A DNA stretch of 58,098 bases from Opitutus sp. (GCA_009695065.1 SIBR01000021.1:1-58098), one strand, 5' to 3'. Numbered from the stretch's first letter, positions 18,094-27,884 are shown. Made by a program: numbers and translations. The notes: generated by a model from the letters alone, not told the origin.

Positions 18094-18815
18094 CTACCCG
18101 GAGGCGGTTTTTGACCCGGTCGCACCGCCGGCCTTGAGATGCGCGCGGAGTACGACCGCCAGCGCGGTCGCGGCTTCGTCGTAGCACACGGCGCTGGCAC
18201 GGCTTCTTCCAGCGCGCCGCCACTGGAAAGATAGCGCGCGCGCCAGCACGGCGATGCCGGCGGTGGCCCAGATGCCGGTCCCCGCGTCGGCGCCCGCCTT
18301 GACCGCCAGAGCCGGCATGATCACGAGCACGGTGATGATGTCTTCCACCACGAGCTACCCGACGGCGGCGCGGCCCTCGGTGGTCTCGACGAGGCCGTGG
18401 TCCATCAACACGCGCAACAGGACGACGGTGCTGGCCACCGAGACGGCAATGTCGAGCACGCCGCCGTCGCCTGGACGCCCCAGCCGATCGCGATCGTGAT
18501 TCCCATGGCGCAGAGCGTGGCGATGGCGCCTTGGCCCAGCGCACCGGGGATCGCGATCGATTTCACCTTCATCAAATCGTGAGGTGAAAATGCAGGCCAC
18601 GCCGATCTCGGCGAGCTGTTTGCGAGCACGAGGTCACCGGTGAAGCCGGGGGTGTGCGGTCCGACGATGAAACCGGCAATGAGGTAACCGACAATGAGCG
18701 GAAACCCAAGGCGCTTGCGAGGAGGCCAAAGATCAGCGCGGCGATCAGCCCGAACGCGATGGCGGTGATGAGGGTGATGTCGTGCCCGCGACGTTTTTTT
18801 GCAGCGCGGGGCACC
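18094..18815 (-). pseudogene. Remnant of a KefB/CPA2-type cation:proton antiporter
   Basis: Fragments of a CPA2 antiporter lie in different frames. HDITLITAIAFGLIAALIFG is the first membrane segment; a lost base near 18716 moves the frame to RLGFPLIVGYLIAGFIVG. A short deletion near 18620 removes the segment after the QLAEIG-like stretch, a frame change near 18475 leads to LDIAVSVASTVVLLRVLMDH, and TAG at 18355-18357 replaces the Trp of the usual VGWLVVEDI. After WATAGIAVLA the rest of the transporter is missing and only a short tail (AVCYDEAATALAV) remains. It cannot encode a working transporter. Confidence 0.8.
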
Positions 18816-19012
18816 CGCGGGCAAGCCGTCTGACCGCGAAACCGGAAATTTTTTCCGGCCGATTGAACGTGCCAGTCCGCACGTCGGCGCGGCCCATCGT
18901 GGCCGCGCCGAAATCAAATGCCACCACCAGCCACGCAGGCGCGAATCGCCGAATGGTAGAACGCTTCCGGCTCAAATGCCCCGCGCTCGTCCCAGCGAGC
19001 CGGAGCCCCGGC

Positions 19013-20200
19013 CTAGACGACCGGGGTGGGAGCGGAGAGCGCGGCCATGACTTCTTTGAAAAGATATTTGGCGCCTTCGATGCCATTCAGCGGTCCCGCT
19101 TCGTACTCCAGCGCGAACGTGCCCTTGAAACCGGAGGCGAGCATGATCCGGGTGGAGAGCTGGACATCGTTCTTGGTCCCCCAGCGGTCCCAGTATTTCG
19201 CATGTACGTGCGTGTGGGCGTACGGGGCGAGGGCCTTGAGGCCGTGGAACAACATGTATTCGTTTTCCCAGTTGCAGAAGTCCGGCGAGGCTTCGCAGTA
19301 GGGATGGTTCACCTCGTCGAGGATCGCCCGGATGTTCATCGGGTCGGCGGCAAGTCCCCAGTGGTTCTCGATCGTGACCTTGATGCCCAGGTTGCCGCCG
19401 TGGTCGGCCATCTCCTTGTAGGATTCAATGGCGGCCGCGATGAGCGGCAGGATGTCGTCGTTTTTCGGGTATTGGTCACCCGGCCGGAGGGTGGCCGGGG
19501 GGCGGATGCTCGGTCCCAGCGCTTGGGGTGAGTTCATGCGCACCGTCCGCGCCCCGATCAGCTTCGCCCCGTCCAGCCATTTTTTCCCCACCTCGACGCC
19601 GGCCTTGCGCAGTGCGGTATCGGAGGATGCGAGGTTGGTGGGCGCATTGTTGGAGATATGCCGGACCTTGGTGCCCGTCTCGACGGTCTTGTCCGCAAAT
19701 TTCTCCAGCCATTTTTTTCCAGAGGCCGTCGAGGGATCGAACATGCCCTGCACGAACATGCTGTCGTCGGTGACGTCGCCGAACAGCGAGGAGCGGATGT
19801 CCATCTGTGTGACACCGGGGAAAGTGTCTTTCGTGAACTGCGGGAAATCCATCATCGTGAGCTCACCGTAGAGCTTCTTCAGATCCGCGCTCGTGAGGCC
19901 GCCGCTCGCCGGGCCCTGGCCACCACGCCCGCCACCCCGGCCGGGAGGAGCGTCGCCCTGATTGGCGGCGGGATTGGCGGGGGGCCCACGCCGGAGGCGG
20001 CTGGCCAGATTTTTAAAAATGAATCGGATGGGCCACGAGCAGGAAGCGATGCGGTTCAGCTTGCTCTTTTCGTCCAGCGCCTGGGCTTTCGCCTGCTCCT
20101 GCGGGGTCAGCATGAGCGCCGCCGCGGTCACACCGCCACCCACGGTTTTCAAAAATCCGCGTCGATTCAGCGTGGCATCAATTCCGGGTAGAGCATGCAT
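19013..20200 (-). CDS. Tat-exported sugar phosphate isomerase/epimerase-like TIM barrel
   Basis: A 395-residue protein with a twin-arginine signal (NRRGFLKTVGGG) and a hydrophobic segment ending near AKA, so it should be exported folded. The body resembles the xylose isomerase-like TIM barrel (AP endonuclease 2 fold): IKVTIENHWG carries a likely metal-binding Glu, HTHVHAKYWD conserved histidines, and GTFALEYEAG a second Glu. A glycine/proline/arginine-rich insert near residues 70-95 is low complexity. The substrate is unknown. The start at 20200 places the RR motif about 13 residues in; a longer in-frame start exists at 20257. Confidence 0.85.
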   Translation of the reverse strand: MHALPGIDATLNRRGFLKTVGGGVTAAALMLTPQEQAKAQALDEKSKLNRIASCSWPIRFIFKNLASRLRRGPPANPAANQGDAPPGRGGGRGGQGPASGGLTSADLKKLYGELTMMDFPQFTKDTFPGVTQMDIRSSLFGDVTDDSMFVQGMFDPSTASGKKWLEKFADKTVETGTKVRHISNNAPTNLASSDTALRKAGVEVGKKWLDGAKLIGARTVRMNSPQALGPSIRPPATLRPGDQYPKNDDILPLIAAAIESYKEMADHGGNLGIKVTIENHWGLAADPMNIRAILDEVNHPYCEASPDFCNWENEYMLFHGLKALAPYAHTHVHAKYWDRWGTKNDVQLSTRIMLASGFKGTFALEYEAGPLNGIEGAKYLFKEVMAALSAPTPVV

Positions 20201-20253
20201 TTGGGGTAAGGGGTTATTTCCGGCCGGCAGGCAATCGCACCCTCCGCCCAGGG

Positions 20254-20877
20254 TCAATCGGCATGACGGCCACCCTTTTGCCCCCCGGATGCCGGTGCCG
20301 GTGCACGGGTGCTGCGGTTCAGCGTGGCGGTATGATTCGAATGCTGTCGTCGGGCAACCGCGAAATGGTAGGCGGGTCGCCGCGAAATCACCAAGCGTCG
20401 CACCTCTTCGATGGAAGGGTGCGCTGGATCGCTTCCAAAACAGCGTGCATCGTCAACAAGGATGACGTGGTCCTGCTCGGTCCGGCGAAGAATTGTTTCC
20501 AGCTCCTTCAGGATGGGGGTGTCGATTGTACCGCGGGCGGTGCCGCTGCCGGAATAGTGTCCATCGAGCCAGAATAGTGCCGGTTGGGTGAGCTGTGGCA
20601 AAAGATGATCCAACTCGGTGGCGCTGTTGCCGAAAATCACCCGTATCTTGGAATCCCCGAGGAACAGGGCTTGGGCGGCGGCGAATAAAACGGGATCGAG
20701 TTCGATCGTGAAAAGGCGGTCGATCCCGGATCGCATCGCGGCGACGGTGTCGCCATGCAGCGTGCCGGTCTCGACGAAGATTTTCAGGCCGAATTTACGC
20801 GCGTAGCAACGCAGCGCCTGCCGTTTAAATTTTGGCGGTGGAGGGACGGGGCGGCCTTGCCGCTCCCACAGCCGCAT
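20254..20877 (-). CDS. Class I SAM-dependent methyltransferase-like protein with frameshifted tail
   Basis: A 207-codon frame. IFVETGTLHGDTV is a glycine-rich SAM-binding-type motif, followed by FTIELDP, ALFWLDGHYSG and VILVDDARCFG. The substrate is unknown. The last 35 or so residues (RRQHSNHTATL onwards) do not look like the family, whereas the alternative frame at that point reads DDSIRIIPPR and stops at 20319. One extra C near 20350 would explain this, so the native protein probably ended at 20319. It lies downstream of speA on the same strand. Confidence 0.75.
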   Translation of the reverse strand: MRLWERQGRPVPPPPKFKRQALRCYARKFGLKIFVETGTLHGDTVAAMRSGIDRLFTIELDPVLFAAAQALFLGDSKIRVIFGNSATELDHLLPQLTQPALFWLDGHYSGSGTARGTIDTPILKELETILRRTEQDHVILVDDARCFGSDPAHPSIEEVRRLVISRRPAYHFAVARRQHSNHTATLNRSTRAPAPASGGQKGGRHAD

Positions 20878-21001
20878 CGCCTGAAGGGCCCGCCATTCCC
20901 GCCGCCACCGCCCGAGGCAACCCTACGGGGCGGGAAACGCGCGTTTTACGAGAAATTGCAGGGACTCCTTCATCTCCGGGTGATGGGGTGCGGGCCGGCC
21001 T

Positions 21002-22945
21002 CTACGCCTTCTTTTTCCGTCCGCCCTTTGGCTCGATGTTCAGGTAGGTCTTATTGAGCATCTGGCTCTCGTAGAGTTCGAGCAGCCGCACGCCTTCACG
21101 GGGCTTTACCTGATCCTTGCGCGTGGCGGCGTCGATCTGCGCCTTCATTTTCCGGCAGAGATCCTCCTGCTGGTATTGCACGCCTTCGATCACGTCGGCG
21201 ATACGCGAGCCGCTGAGCGCCTCTTCGATGTAGAAGCCGTTGGGCTCATCATCCTCAAGGAAGACGTGCACCTCGTTCACGCGGCCGAAGAGGTTGTGCA
21301 GGTCGCCCATGATGTCCTGGTAGGCGCCGGTGAGGAACACGCCGAGGTAGTACGGCTTGTTGTTCAGCGGATGCAGCGTGATGTAGTCCTTCACGTCCTG
21401 CAGGTCGATGAACGAGGAAATCTTGCCGTCGGAGTCGCAGGTGATGTCGACAAGGATGGCGTTGACCGTGGGCTTCTCGTTGAGCCGGTGGAGCGGCGCG
21501 ACCGGGAAGAGCTGCTTCAGCGCCCAATGGTCGAGCAGCGACTGGAAGACGGAAAAATTGCAGACGTACTGGTCGGCGAGCAGCTTGTTCAGCTCGTGGA
21601 GCTCCTCGGGCTGGTAGCCGGTTTTGCGGCCTTCCTTGGCGATCCGCTCGCAGATCTGCCAGAAGAGCGATTCGGCCGCGGCGCGGTTTTCGAGGTCGAG
21701 GTAACCGAGATTGAAGAGCGAGAGCGCTTCTTCCTTTTTCTGGAGCGCGTCGTGAAAGCGCTCGAGCCGGCCCAGCTTGGTTTTGTTTTTCAACATCACC
21801 TCGAGGTCCTCGACGACTTTGTGCTTTTGCTTCGGCTGATGCTCCTGGCCGAGGGATTCGCGCTTGTTGATGCGCTCAAAGACCTCGACGACGAGGAGGG
21901 AATGGGGCGCCACGATCGCGCGACCGGATTCACTCACGATGTCCGGCACCGGCACGCCGGAGCCATCGCAGATTTCGCGGATGTTGAACACGACGTCGCG
22001 GGCGTATTCCTCCATCGAGTAGTTCATCGACGACTCGAAGTTCGTGCGCGAGCCGTCGTAATCGATGCCGAGGCCGCCGCCGACGTCGAGGTAGCCCATG
22101 GGGAACCCCATCTTCGAGAGCTGGCAGTAGAAGCGCGTCGCCTCGATCACGGCGTTCTTGATCGTGATGATGTTCGGCACCTGGGAGCCGATGTGGAAGT
22201 GCACCAGCTTCAGGGCCGAGGTGAGCTTGGCGGCGCGCAGCTTTTCGCAGGCGAAGAGGATTTCCGCGGTGTTGAGGCCGAATTTGGCGTTGTCACCGGT
22301 GGACATCGCCCACTTGCCCTCGCCGCGGGTTTGCAGCTTGGCGCGGAAGCCGATCATCGGCTTCACGCCCGTTTCCTCGGAAATGCGGATGATGTCGTCG
22401 AGTTCGGCGAGTTGTTCCACGACGATGATGATCTTCTTGCCGAGTTTCCGGCCGAGCAGGGCGAGCCGGATGTAATCGTGGTCCTTATAACCGTTGCAGA
22501 TGATGAGCCGCTGGGCCCCCTCGTGCATCGCGAGCGCGATCATCAACTCGGGCTTGGAGCCCGCTTCGAGGCCGTAGTTCAGGTCCTTCCCGGCCGCCAC
22601 GATCTCGTCCACGACCTCGCGGAGCTGGTTGGCCTTGATTGGGAACACGCCGCGATAATCACCCTTGTAGCCCTCCTGCTTGATGGCGGCGGCGAACATC
22701 GCGTTGAGCTGGATCACGCGGTGGCGCAGCAAGTCCTGAAAACGGATGACCATCGGCGCCTTGAGTCCCATGCCCAGGGCCTCGTGGACAACGTCCAGCA
22801 CGCGGATGCCCCGGCCGTCGGCCAGCGGCTGCATATGGACGAAGCCCTCGTCGTCGACCGAGATGTGGCCGGAGCCCCAGCGTTTGAACCCGTAGTGTTC
22901 TTCGGACTTGGCGGCGGACCAGGCGGAGGAGGATTTGCTTTTCAA
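21002..22945 (-). CDS. speA: Biosynthetic arginine decarboxylase SpeA
   Basis: A 647-residue fold-type III PLP decarboxylase of normal SpeA length. VFPIKANQ, near residue 100, carries the PLP lysine, YLDVGGGLGIDYDG binds the cofactor phosphate, and CDSDGKI lies in the C-terminal beta domain. It converts arginine to agmatine, the first step of polyamine synthesis by the agmatine route. It starts with MKSKSSSAW and is transcribed away from yajC. A lysine-rich tail (GGRKKKA) is present. Confidence 0.96.
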   Translation of the reverse strand: MKSKSSSAWSAAKSEEHYGFKRWGSGHISVDDEGFVHMQPLADGRGIRVLDVVHEALGMGLKAPMVIRFQDLLRHRVIQLNAMFAAAIKQEGYKGDYRGVFPIKANQLREVVDEIVAAGKDLNYGLEAGSKPELMIALAMHEGAQRLIICNGYKDHDYIRLALLGRKLGKKIIIVVEQLAELDDIIRISEETGVKPMIGFRAKLQTRGEGKWAMSTGDNAKFGLNTAEILFACEKLRAAKLTSALKLVHFHIGSQVPNIITIKNAVIEATRFYCQLSKMGFPMGYLDVGGGLGIDYDGSRTNFESSMNYSMEEYARDVVFNIREICDGSGVPVPDIVSESGRAIVAPHSLLVVEVFERINKRESLGQEHQPKQKHKVVEDLEVMLKNKTKLGRLERFHDALQKKEEALSLFNLGYLDLENRAAAESLFWQICERIAKEGRKTGYQPEELHELNKLLADQYVCNFSVFQSLLDHWALKQLFPVAPLHRLNEKPTVNAILVDITCDSDGKISSFIDLQDVKDYITLHPLNNKPYYLGVFLTGAYQDIMGDLHNLFGRVNEVHVFLEDDEPNGFYIEEALSGSRIADVIEGVQYQQEDLCRKMKAQIDAATRKDQVKPREGVRLLELYESQMLNKTYLNIEPKGGRKKKA

Positions 22946-23037
22946 CGCAGTGCGGGACGAGGGGAGTTATGGCTTGCTTTTGCCGGAGGCGAATCAGTTA
23001 GATGCATGTTTTCTTTTTTCAAATCACCCAACACGCA

Positions 23038-23400
23038 ATGACGAAAATGTCCTCGGTGCTTCCTGCCTCCTTCTTTTTGGCCCAAACCCCGGCCGGCGCT
23101 CCGCAGCAGGGCGGTATCCCGATGATGATGGTGGTGGGCTACGTTCTCCTCTTCGGCGCGATGTATTTTTTCATGATCGCTCCGCAGCGCAAGAAGCAGA
23201 AAGAGCACGAAAAGATGCTGAAAGCGCTCGAATCCGGGGACGAAATCGTCACGACCGGCGGTATCTTCGGCGTTATCACGAACGTGAAGGAAGATCGCTT
23301 TGTCGTGCGGATCGCCGACAACACCAAGATCGAGCTCGGCAAGGGCTTCGTGCAGACCGTGGTGAAGCAGCAGAGCGCCGCCGCTCCCGCCAAGAAGTGA
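23038..23400 (+). CDS. yajC: YajC, preprotein translocase accessory subunit
   Basis: A 120-residue protein with one N-terminal membrane helix (MMMVVGYVLLFGAMYFFMIA) followed by PQRKKQKEHEKML and the conserved cytoplasmic part GDEIVTTGGIFG. It associates with SecDF at the inner membrane. It lies directly upstream of the secDF fusion. Start codons are possible at 23002, 23038 and 23047; 23038 is taken because it gives a typical length. Confidence 0.94.
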   Translation: MTKMSSVLPASFFLAQTPAGAPQQGGIPMMMVVGYVLLFGAMYFFMIAPQRKKQKEHEKMLKALESGDEIVTTGGIFGVITNVKEDRFVVRIADNTKIELGKGFVQTVVKQQSAAAPAKK

Positions 23401-23410
23401 TGCCGCGAAC

Positions 23411-23434
23411 CGGGCGCTGGCCGGCGAGCGCCCG
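23411..23434 (+). promoter_or_regulatory. Hairpin between yajC and secDF
   Basis: CGGGCGCT (23411-23418) pairs perfectly with AGCGCCCG (23427-23434) over an eight-base loop. No T-run follows, so it is not a standard terminator. It could set the ratio of yajC to secDF expression by stabilising or attenuating the message. Confidence 0.4.
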
Positions 23435-23504
23435 CTGATTCCGGGCGGGCCGCGTGCCCGCGTTTTCCGCCGCCGGCGCCAACCCCCTTCAACCCAAAGT
23501 CAAC

Positions 23505-26054
23505 ATGCTCAAACGCAACCTCTGGAAACTCGTGCTCTGTCTCGCCGTCCTGGCGTGGGCCGTCACGCAGCTGATTCCGATCCAAGACGAGCCCTTCGTC
23601 AGCTACGTCCGCACGCACGCGAGTGCGAAGTCGGACGAGTTCGCCAAGCTCCTCGATGAAGCGGCCGCCCGCAAAAAGAACCTCCAGGCTCCGAGCGAGT
23701 TCGTCGCCCTCAAGCAGATCGGCAAGGAGCGGCGACTCGATCTCACGCAGTTCTTCCCGCAGATCCGCCTCGAGGATTCGCTGCGCAATATCGAAAAGCG
23801 CAACGATATCCTCCTCAACGAACTCCTCCGCCTCTCCCGCGGCCGTCTGCAGCTCGGCCTCGATCTCAAGGGCGGCGTCGCGTTCACCCTCGAAGCGGTG
23901 GAAAATCCGGCCGAGAAGCTCGACGACTATGCGCGCCACGAAAAGCTCCAGAAGGCCATCGAGATCATCGGCGAGCGTGTGAACGGCCTCGGCGTCGCCG
24001 AACCCGTGATCCGCCCCGTCGGCGCCAACCGCATCGAGATCCAGCTCCCGAGCGTCAGCACGAAGGACAACCCCGATGTCGTCGACAACGTGAAGGCGCC
24101 CGCGCGCCTCGATTTCCGGATGGTGCATCCGACGGCGATCGCCGGCCCCGGCGTCGAGACGCCGCCCGGCTACGAGATCAAAACCCTCGATTGGGAAGGG
24201 CGCAAAGGCGAGACCGGCACCGAGGAGATTTTCGTCAAACGCATCCCGGAAATGACCGGCGAGATGGTGTCAAATTCCTTCGCACGCCCCGACCTCTACG
24301 GCAAACCCGAGGTCATTCTCGAGTTCACGGCCGAAGGCAAAAAGCGCTTCGCCGAAGTCACCCGTGCCATCGCCGAGATCAGCCAGCGCGGCGGCTCGCT
24401 CGGTCGTCTCGCCATCGTGCTCGACGGCAAACTCTACTCCGCGCCCACCGTCCGCGAGGAGATCAACAGCGACTCCGCGCAGATCACCGGCGGCTTCTCG
24501 GACCGCGAAGCGATCAACCTCGCGAACGTCCTCAACAACCCGCTCGACGTCGAACTCCGCGTGATGGAGCAGTATGAAGTCGGGCCCACGCTCGCGGCCG
24601 ATTCCGTGCTCACGGCGCGCAACGCCTTCATCGTCTCCACCGCGCTGACGATCGCCTTCATGCTCGTGTTCTACACGATCGGCGGCGTCGTCGCCGCGAT
24701 CGGCATGGGCGTCAACGTCCTCATCACCCTCGGCGTGATGGCTTCCATCGGCGCCACGCTCACGATGCCCGGCATCGCCGGTATCGTGCTCACGCTCGCG
24801 ATGTCCGTCGACTCGAACATCCTCATCTTCGAGCGCATGCGCGAGGAGCTGAAGCTCGGCAAATCGCTCGGCAACGCGCTCGAGACGGGTTTCGACAAAG
24901 CTTGGTCCGCGATTCTCGATTCCAACGTCACCACGCTGCTCGTCGCCGCGATCATGATCTGGCTCGGCACCGGCTCCGTGAAGGGCTTCGGCGTCACGCT
25001 CGCGATCGGTATTTTCACCACCATGTTCGCCGCGGTCGTCGTCAGCAAACTCATCCTCGAGTTCCTGATCCACGGCGGCGCCATCAAGTCGATGAAGATG
25101 TTCTCGGTGCTCCAGAACACGAACATCGACTTCCTCAAATACACCAAGTCCGCCGTCGGCGCCACCGTCGCCATCCTTGTGGTCGGCATCGGCGCCATCG
25201 TCTACAAAGGCAAAGAAATCTACGGCATCGATTTCGCGGGCGGCGACCAGGTCACGCTCACGTTCGCGAAGAAAACGGAGATATCCCAACTCCGCGCCGC
25301 GGCCGAAAAAGCCGGCCTGAAGGACGTCGCTTTCTCCTACCAGCAGCCCCTCGGCTCCGACCGCGAAGTGCTCAAGGTCACGACGCCGTTCGACGAGGGC
25401 AAACCCACCGTGGCCAAGCTCCAACAGGCGTTCGGCGACGCGAAGCTCGAGATCGCCGGCGAGCAGCGCATCGGCGCCTCGGTCGGCCAGGAAATCCAGT
25501 GGAACGCCCTCAAATCCATCCTCGCGGCCCTCGTCGTGATCCTCCTCTACGTCGCGTTCCGCTTCGAGATGGGCTACGGCATCGGTGCGGTCGTCGCCAC
25601 GGTGCACGATCTGATTCTGACGGTCGGCCTGTTCGTGCTCTTCGACCGCCAGTTCAATGCCTCGATGGTCGCGGCCATCCTGCTCATCGCCGGTTACTCG
25701 ATCAACGACACCATCGTTGTGTTCGACCGCATCCGCGAGGAGCTGAAACTGAATCCCGTCGGCACGCTGCGCGACATCATCAACCGCTCGCTCAATCTCA
25801 CTCTCTCGCGCACGATCATCACCGGCGGCACGACGTTCCTCACTGCCATTACGCTGATCCTCACCACCACCGGCGAGGTCAACGACATCGCCTTCACGCT
25901 CCTCATCGGTGTCCTCACGGGCACGTTCTCGTCGCTCTTCATCGCCACGCCGGTCTTCTTCTGGTGGCACAAGGGCAACCGCAAGCACGTTGAGGAACAC
26001 CACGACGTTGCGCCGAAGTACGAGTGGCAGGGCACGAGCAAGGCTGCGGAATAA
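23505..26054 (+). CDS. secDF: SecDF fusion protein, protein-export membrane protein
   Basis: An 849-residue fusion of SecD and SecF. The first membrane helix is near residue 10, and the SecD head follows (LGLDLKGGVAF with the D1 motif, later DGKLYSAP). The first RND-like membrane block contains SVDSNILIFERMREEL. SecF begins around YGIDFAGGDQV and ends with the parallel block GYSINDTIVVFDRIREEL. It uses the proton-motive force to complete protein export. The ATG at 23505 (MLKRNLWKLVL) is chosen over an earlier in-frame start that lacks the membrane-protein character. Confidence 0.96.
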   Translation: MLKRNLWKLVLCLAVLAWAVTQLIPIQDEPFVSYVRTHASAKSDEFAKLLDEAAARKKNLQAPSEFVALKQIGKERRLDLTQFFPQIRLEDSLRNIEKRNDILLNELLRLSRGRLQLGLDLKGGVAFTLEAVENPAEKLDDYARHEKLQKAIEIIGERVNGLGVAEPVIRPVGANRIEIQLPSVSTKDNPDVVDNVKAPARLDFRMVHPTAIAGPGVETPPGYEIKTLDWEGRKGETGTEEIFVKRIPEMTGEMVSNSFARPDLYGKPEVILEFTAEGKKRFAEVTRAIAEISQRGGSLGRLAIVLDGKLYSAPTVREEINSDSAQITGGFSDREAINLANVLNNPLDVELRVMEQYEVGPTLAADSVLTARNAFIVSTALTIAFMLVFYTIGGVVAAIGMGVNVLITLGVMASIGATLTMPGIAGIVLTLAMSVDSNILIFERMREELKLGKSLGNALETGFDKAWSAILDSNVTTLLVAAIMIWLGTGSVKGFGVTLAIGIFTTMFAAVVVSKLILEFLIHGGAIKSMKMFSVLQNTNIDFLKYTKSAVGATVAILVVGIGAIVYKGKEIYGIDFAGGDQVTLTFAKKTEISQLRAAAEKAGLKDVAFSYQQPLGSDREVLKVTTPFDEGKPTVAKLQQAFGDAKLEIAGEQRIGASVGQEIQWNALKSILAALVVILLYVAFRFEMGYGIGAVVATVHDLILTVGLFVLFDRQFNASMVAAILLIAGYSINDTIVVFDRIREELKLNPVGTLRDIINRSLNLTLSRTIITGGTTFLTAITLILTTTGEVNDIAFTLLIGVLTGTFSSLFIATPVFFWWHKGNRKHVEEHHDVAPKYEWQGTSKAAE

Positions 26055-26061
26055 TCGGCGG

Positions 26062-26091
26062 GGCGCGCCATTCCCTGACGCGCCGCTTTTT
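26062..26091 (+). terminator. Likely terminator after secDF
   Basis: GGCGCG (26062-26067) pairs with CGCGCC (26079-26084) and is followed by GC and a run of five T residues. The stem is short but GC-only, and it lies directly behind the secDF stop. Confidence 0.55.
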
Positions 26092-26150
26092 GGGGCGAAA
26101 TCAGCACCTGAAGCGGTGGTCTGGGATCGGCGACCCCGTGTGCTAAGCCC

Positions 26151-27884
26151 ATGCGCTGGACCCACACGCCGCTTCCCGCGGGGGAAGTCGAGGCGCTTAG
26201 CAAACACGCGGCGGTCAGCCGCGTGCTGGCCGAGCTGCTGCTCCGCGCCGGCCTGCGCGATCCCGCTACCGCCGCCGCGTTTCTCCAACCCGCCCTCGCC
26301 GGGCTCAACGATCCTTTTCTCCTGCGCAACCTCGAGGCGGCGGCCACCCGACTGCGGCAGGCGATTGCAAACCGTGAGGATGTCGTGGTGCTCGGCGACT
26401 ACGACGTCGACGGCGTGAGCAGCACGGCGCTGCTGGTCATGGTGCTGCGCCGGTTCGGCCTGAACCCGCGTTTTGTCGTGCCGCGCCGTTCCGAGGATGG
26501 CTACGGCCTTTCGCGCAGCGCCATCGATCGCGCCCTCGAGGCCGGCCGGCCGCAGCTTTTCATCGCGCTCGACTGCGGCACCAATTCCCACGACGAGGTC
26601 GCGTATCTGCGCGGCCAGGGCGTCGAGGTCATGATCATTGATCATCACCGTTCCAAGGAACATGCTCCGATCGACGGCATCCTGATCAATCCGCACGTCC
26701 AGGCCGACGTGACAAACGGCGATCAGGCCTGGCGCCACCTCTGCACGGTCGGCTTGGTGTTCAAGCTGGCGCATGGCCTGCTCAAGCAGCTGCGTTTCGA
26801 GAACCATCCGCTGTCGTTTCGGATCAAGCTCCGGGATCATCTCGACCTCGTGGCGCTCGGCACGATCGCAGACCTCGTGCCGCTCACGGGCGAAAACCGG
26901 ATTCTGGCCCGCCACGGATTGCGTATTTTGGAGCAGACGCAGCGGCCCGGCCTGCGGGCGTTGATGGATATCGCCGGGGTGAAACCGTCGCAGGGCATTA
27001 CGCCGACCGATATTGCATTCCGGCTCGGGCCGCGGATCAATGCCAGCGGACGGCTGGCGGATGCGGCGCTGTCCGTCGAATTGCTGTTGAGCGACGATCC
27101 GGAGTTTTGCGTGCAGACCGCGCAGCAGCTCGACGCGTTCAACCGCGAGCGGCAGGACATCGAGCGGGTGATCACCGACGAGGCCGAGCGGTTGATCGAG
27201 GAACGGTTTGTGGCGGATGCCGGCGTCGTGTTGTTCGCGGAAAACTGGCATCCGGGGGTCGTGGGCATCGTGGCGGGCCGCGTGACCCGCAAATACAACC
27301 GTCCGTGTGTGGTGCTCGGCAACGAGGGGGACATGGCGAAGGGGTCCGGTCGCAGCGTCGATGGCATCAATCTGGTCGAGGTGCTGGGCGCGTGTGCCCA
27401 ACACCTCACGAGTTGGGGTGGGCACCCGATGGCGGTGGGTATCGCGCTGCCGAAGGTGCATCTCGAATCCTTTCGCGCCGGTTTCGCGCAGGCCGTGCGC
27501 GATCAGGCGGGGGGCGACATTGCCGAAGCGCGGCTGGACGTGGCGGTGTGGCTGACGCCGGAACAGATCACCGAGCGCCTGATGGATGAGCTCGAGGCGC
27601 TGCGCCCGTTCGGCCAGGGCAATCCGGAGCCGGTCTTTGGCGTGCGCGGCGTGCTGTTGCGATCGCCCGGCGAGATTTTCAAGGAGCAGCATTTTCGCTT
27701 CCATTTCGAAGACGGGCGTGGGCGCCGGATGCATGGCGTGGCGTGGAAACTCGCGCATCGGCTGCCGCCGCTGCACACACCGCTCGATCTCGCGGTCGAG
27801 CTGAAGTGGAATTATTTCAACGGCCGTAAACTGCTGCAGCTCGGACTGATCGACTGGCGGCTTTCGACGCCGGTCGACAGTTAA
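26151..27884 (+). CDS. recJ: Single-stranded-DNA-specific exonuclease RecJ
   Basis: A 577-residue 5'-to-3' ssDNA exonuclease of the DHH family. Motifs run in order: GDYDVDG (metal ligands), DCGTNS, IIDHH (the DHH motif), ALGTIADLVPL, and SWGGHPMAVGIA in the DHHA1 domain, followed by an OB-fold around PFGQGNPEPVF. It acts in RecFOR repair and mismatch repair. It starts 96 bp after secDF behind a likely terminator, so it is probably transcribed separately. Confidence 0.96.
   Translation: MRWTHTPLPAGEVEALSKHAAVSRVLAELLLRAGLRDPATAAAFLQPALAGLNDPFLLRNLEAAATRLRQAIANREDVVVLGDYDVDGVSSTALLVMVLRRFGLNPRFVVPRRSEDGYGLSRSAIDRALEAGRPQLFIALDCGTNSHDEVAYLRGQGVEVMIIDHHRSKEHAPIDGILINPHVQADVTNGDQAWRHLCTVGLVFKLAHGLLKQLRFENHPLSFRIKLRDHLDLVALGTIADLVPLTGENRILARHGLRILEQTQRPGLRALMDIAGVKPSQGITPTDIAFRLGPRINASGRLADAALSVELLLSDDPEFCVQTAQQLDAFNRERQDIERVITDEAERLIEERFVADAGVVLFAENWHPGVVGIVAGRVTRKYNRPCVVLGNEGDMAKGSGRSVDGINLVEVLGACAQHLTSWGGHPMAVGIALPKVHLESFRAGFAQAVRDQAGGDIAEARLDVAVWLTPEQITERLMDELEALRPFGQGNPEPVFGVRGVLLRSPGEIFKEQHFRFHFEDGRGRRMHGVAWKLAHRLPPLHTPLDLAVELKWNYFNGRKLLQLGLIDWRLSTPVDS

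Noticed and set aside
21176..23041. 621-codon open frame antisense to speA
   Set aside because: No recognisable domain, and the minus strand encodes complete SpeA.
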